From: Desulfobacterales bacterium
GTDB lineage: Bacteria; Desulfobacterota; Desulfobacteria; Desulfobacterales; Desulfobacteraceae
Reading direction: 5' to 3'
NCBI GenBank assembly: GCA_022361315.1
Contig: JAKSBB010000191.1
Span: 1 to 5,816, forward strand
DNA: 5,816 nucleotides
The notes below the pieces were generated by a model that was not told the origin of the DNA, searched no databases, and saw nothing but the letters and a program-made list of their open reading frames with translations. Below, one piece after another: positions 5,671-5,816 of the stretch; positions within the stretch are counted from its first letter, which is position 1; each line of letters opens with the position of its first letter. The translations under genes and the position numbers were made by a program.

Positions 5671-5816
5671 ATGCAAATACTATTTCCAACATCGCTACTT
5701 CTCTTAGGCATTGTAATTCTTATTAGTGATGAACCACTGAGAAAAGGTGGTGTTTACATAGATTTCACCCAGGTGAAGTGGATTGCGGGGCCTTTTTTAT
5801 TAGTTTATGGCGGATA
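5671..5816 (+). CDS. Possible small membrane protein, 5' part only
   Basis: The frame is open from ATG at 5671 to the right edge, giving 48 complete codons. It begins MQILFPTSLLLLGIVILISD, a clear hydrophobic segment, followed by a polar stretch EPLRKGGVYIDFTQVKW and a second hydrophobic run IAGPFLLVYGG, as in a helical-hairpin membrane protein. A stop codon directly precedes the ATG, which fixes the frame's left limit. No convincing ribosome binding site is seen and the codons are AT-rich, so the start is uncertain and the gene itself is provisional. I do not recognise a family. Confidence 0.45.
   Translation, partial: MQILFPTSLLLLGIVILISDEPLRKGGVYIDFTQVKWIAGPFLLVYGG

Noticed and set aside
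5764..5777. Inverted repeat TTCACC-CA-GGTGAA
   Set aside because: It lies inside the likely coding frame at the right edge and is isolated, with no promoter elements beside it.

Overview
The window looks like a piece of a Gram-negative bacterial chromosome, most plausibly from the Desulfobacterota (a Desulfobacter-like sulfate reducer). That placement is an inference: it rests on an OFA-type transporter beside a Cache-domain sensor kinase and an NtrC-type sigma-54 activator, on moderate GC content, and on the general look of the proteins. I could run no search, so the taxonomy is tentative.

Positions 1-4059 form a sensing-and-transport module read leftward. A membrane sensor histidine kinase (2539-4059) is followed 19 bases later by a sigma-54-dependent response regulator (1119-2519). 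After a 284-base regulatory gap comes the 5' part of an MFS transporter of the oxalate/formate antiporter (OFA) family, which runs off the left edge (1-834). The gap has the layout of an enhancer-dependent promoter. A -24/-12 sigma-54 promoter (901-915) lies about 55 bases before the end of the leader, a consensus-matching IHF site (932-944) sits upstream of it, and three copies of an 18-bp palindrome, CYACAAC-N4-GTTGTRG, lie at about -111, -182 and -200 from the predicted transcript start.

A further perfect copy of the palindrome (4242-4259) and a half copy (4397-4407) lie in the 366-base gap between the kinase and a divergent gene. That gene (4426-5037, + strand) encodes an unrecognised 203-residue protein with three membrane segments and ends in a clear intrinsic terminator (5065-5098). 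The simplest reading is that the response regulator recognises the palindrome. It would drive the transporter through sigma-54 and may control its own operon and the divergent membrane protein, so the latter would be a candidate new member of the same physiological system.

The right end (5100-5816) is AT-richer and more accessory in character. It holds a HicB-type antitoxin N-terminal domain (5189-5413) that appears cut off by a one-base frameshift, because the start of the usual C-terminal DNA-binding domain can be read in the next frame. No hicA partner is visible. The start of a possible small membrane protein (5671-5816) runs off the right edge.

How it probably works together (inference): the kinase senses a small ligand, likely a carboxylate, with its periplasmic Cache domain and phosphorylates the regulator on Asp59. 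The regulator oligomerises on the palindromes and, with IHF bending the DNA, activates sigma-54 RNA polymerase to make the uptake or exchange transporter.
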